Positions 63,047 through 64,000 of a stretch of 64,000 bases of DNA are shown piece by piece. The first letter of the stretch is position 1, and each line of letters starts with the position of its first letter. Below the pieces are notes generated by a model. The model ran no database searches and had not been told where the DNA came from. It saw nothing but the letters and a program-made list of their open reading frames with translations. The position numbers and the translations under genes are program-made. This stretch comes from Chitinophaga varians (GTDB taxonomy: Bacteria > Bacteroidota > Bacteroidia > Chitinophagales > Chitinophagaceae), in the NCBI RefSeq assembly GCF_012641275.1, contig NZ_JABAIA010000003.1:124001-188000 (forward strand). The letters run 5' to 3'.

Positions 63047-64000
63047 TTATGGTGCAATGACATAGGGTAATAACTGTGATGCAGTGATGAACTCGGCCCG
63101 GTACGGAATGAAGGTGGTACGTAAAGTCCACAGCGGACGGCCATTACGGCTGGTCAGTATCACGGTGTTGCGTTTTGAACAACATTGTATTACATGATCA
63201 TGGCCCACCAGGTAAGCGCTGCCCATCCTTTCATTAAAAAGATAGGATGGTAATACAGACCGGAGCGTCACCGCGGCCTGCCGGGAACTTTCATGAAGCT
63301 TAAACGCGAGCGTTTGCGATTGCTGGCGCGACACACCGTTGTCGAACAGCATCAGGTCATTGTCGGCGTTGATATGCACGGCGTGGCCCATATCGAATGC
63401 GGCGGAATCAGGAATAGCGAAATCGCCGCCCTTGCCGAACTTCCACATCACTTTGCCGCTTTGTGCATTGATTTTCCAGATCTGCCCGTTGTTGTAGAAG
63501 GAAATCAGGTAATTGCTGTCTTTGTCGAAGCTTAAACTGTTGGCATGCATCCAGTCATGCCGCTCACGCAGGATAGCGGTATCGGTGGTTGGCTTCAAAG
63601 CGTCAAACATGCTCCATTGCCAGCGGCGGTGGCCTTTGCGGTCCAATACCACGATGCCGTCGCTTTTCACGGTGTCCTGTTCGCTGCCGCCCTGAAGAGA
63701 AAGGTCTACTATCTTTTCCACGCTGGTAAGCGCTACGATGGCATCCTTTCCTTTGCGTAACACTTCATGGTGTACGTCTGCGCTAAAATCCTCCTGACCT
63801 TTTTTCAGGTGCAGCAGGGTATCGCCATGCAAATCGATCTCCAGTATTTCATTACCATAACTGGTTGGAAAAGTTTTATCACCGAGAATGCAGAGGAACG
63901 TTTTTTCGCTGGTGAGGTGTGCGGTTTTAAAGCCGGTGCCTTTTACCTGGTGGTACCAGACAATACGTCCTTCGGCATTGACGAGGTAAATCATGCCGGG
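63047..64000 (-). CDS. Arylsulfotransferase (ASST)-like protein, partial at the window edge
   Basis: At least 315 residues of a beta-propeller protein; the frame stays open to base 64000, so the N-terminus lies outside the window. Typical ASST-family segments are GEIVW-like GRIVWYHQVKGTG, DVHHEVLRKGKDAIVAL, HDWMHANSLSFDKDSNYLIS and IWKINAQSGKVMWKFGKGGDF. The DxHHE and HxN residues are where the active-site His of ASST lies. ASST moves sulfate between phenolic substrates; non-canonical members may have other roles. It is cotranscribed with a diheme cytochrome. Confidence 0.8.
   Translation of the reverse strand, partial: PGMIYLVNAEGRIVWYHQVKGTGFKTAHLTSEKTFLCILGDKTFPTSYGNEILEIDLHGDTLLHLKKGQEDFSADVHHEVLRKGKDAIVALTSVEKIVDLSLQGGSEQDTVKSDGIVVLDRKGHRRWQWSMFDALKPTTDTAILRERHDWMHANSLSFDKDSNYLISFYNNGQIWKINAQSGKVMWKFGKGGDFAIPDSAAFDMGHAVHINADNDLMLFDNGVSRQQSQTLAFKLHESSRQAAVTLRSVLPSYLFNERMGSAYLVGHDHVIQCCSKRNTVILTSRNGRPLWTLRTTFIPYRAEFITASQLLPYVIAP

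Overview
The window looks like a chromosomal segment of a Chitinophaga-like member of the Bacteroidota. The evidence is a giant SprB-repeat surface protein with a type IX secretion (T9SS) sorting domain, promoters of the Bacteroidota form TAnnTTTG, a DUF3347 copper protein, LytS/LytTR signalling and almost no Shine-Dalgarno sequences. No rRNA, tRNA, transposase, integrase or CRISPR array was seen. Names rest on reading motifs; no database search was run.

Left part (1-14 kb): mixed housekeeping and signalling genes. They include a secreted unknown protein with a damaged-looking start, a GMC oxidoreductase, a membrane histidine kinase with an apparently leaderless promoter, and a divergent HxlR regulator/SDR pair with a palindromic operator. 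A four-gene operon (SDR, epimerase-like, LytS-type kinase, LytTR regulator) follows, then a GIGT-type secreted coiled-coil protein, a Cys/Met-metabolism PLP enzyme, a SUKH-domain protein and a macro-domain protein.

14.3-26.3 kb: three co-directional genes for very large exported proteins: a 1475-aa protein of unknown fold, a 695-aa fibronectin-III-like protein and an 1801-aa SprB-repeat adhesin with a T9SS domain. A perfect 19-bp bidirectional terminator closes the unit.

26.3-30.1 kb: a DoxX-like/ArsR pair with a tandem palindromic operator, a lactonase-type beta-propeller, and a two-gene unit of a steroid-5-alpha-reductase-like membrane enzyme and a 3-beta-HSD-like dehydrogenase.

30.1-37.05 kb: a copper-handling region: multicopper oxidase with a CopB-like tail, DUF3347 protein, HMA chaperone, ferredoxin-type flavoreductase, Cu(I) P-type ATPase and a small AraC-type regulator. 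Three promoters share a direct-repeat operator (TTAYAYAATT, 21-bp period) set exactly 22 nt from the -7 element. I propose it as the binding site of the AraC protein.

37.1-61.7 kb (minus strand): a complete extracellular contractile injection system (eCIS). In transcription order it runs: PAAR tip, a 416-nt spacer of degenerate repeats, DUF4255 terminator/cap, an unknown small protein, sheath with a large insertion, two tube proteins, DUF5908, LysM baseplate protein, VgrG-like spike, gp25, J-like and Afp12-like baseplate proteins, a 1089-aa possible fibre, tape measure, a 1095-aa DUF4157 protein, an immunity-like protein and an AAA+ ATPase. The key observation is that the DUF4157 protein ends in an Ntox15/Tde-like HxxD nuclease signature. 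The next gene resembles Tdi1, the immunity protein of Tde nucleases (GAD-like plus DUF1851). The particle operon therefore appears to carry its own DNase payload and antidote. The window ends with a diheme cytochrome c and a partial arylsulfotransferase-like gene.
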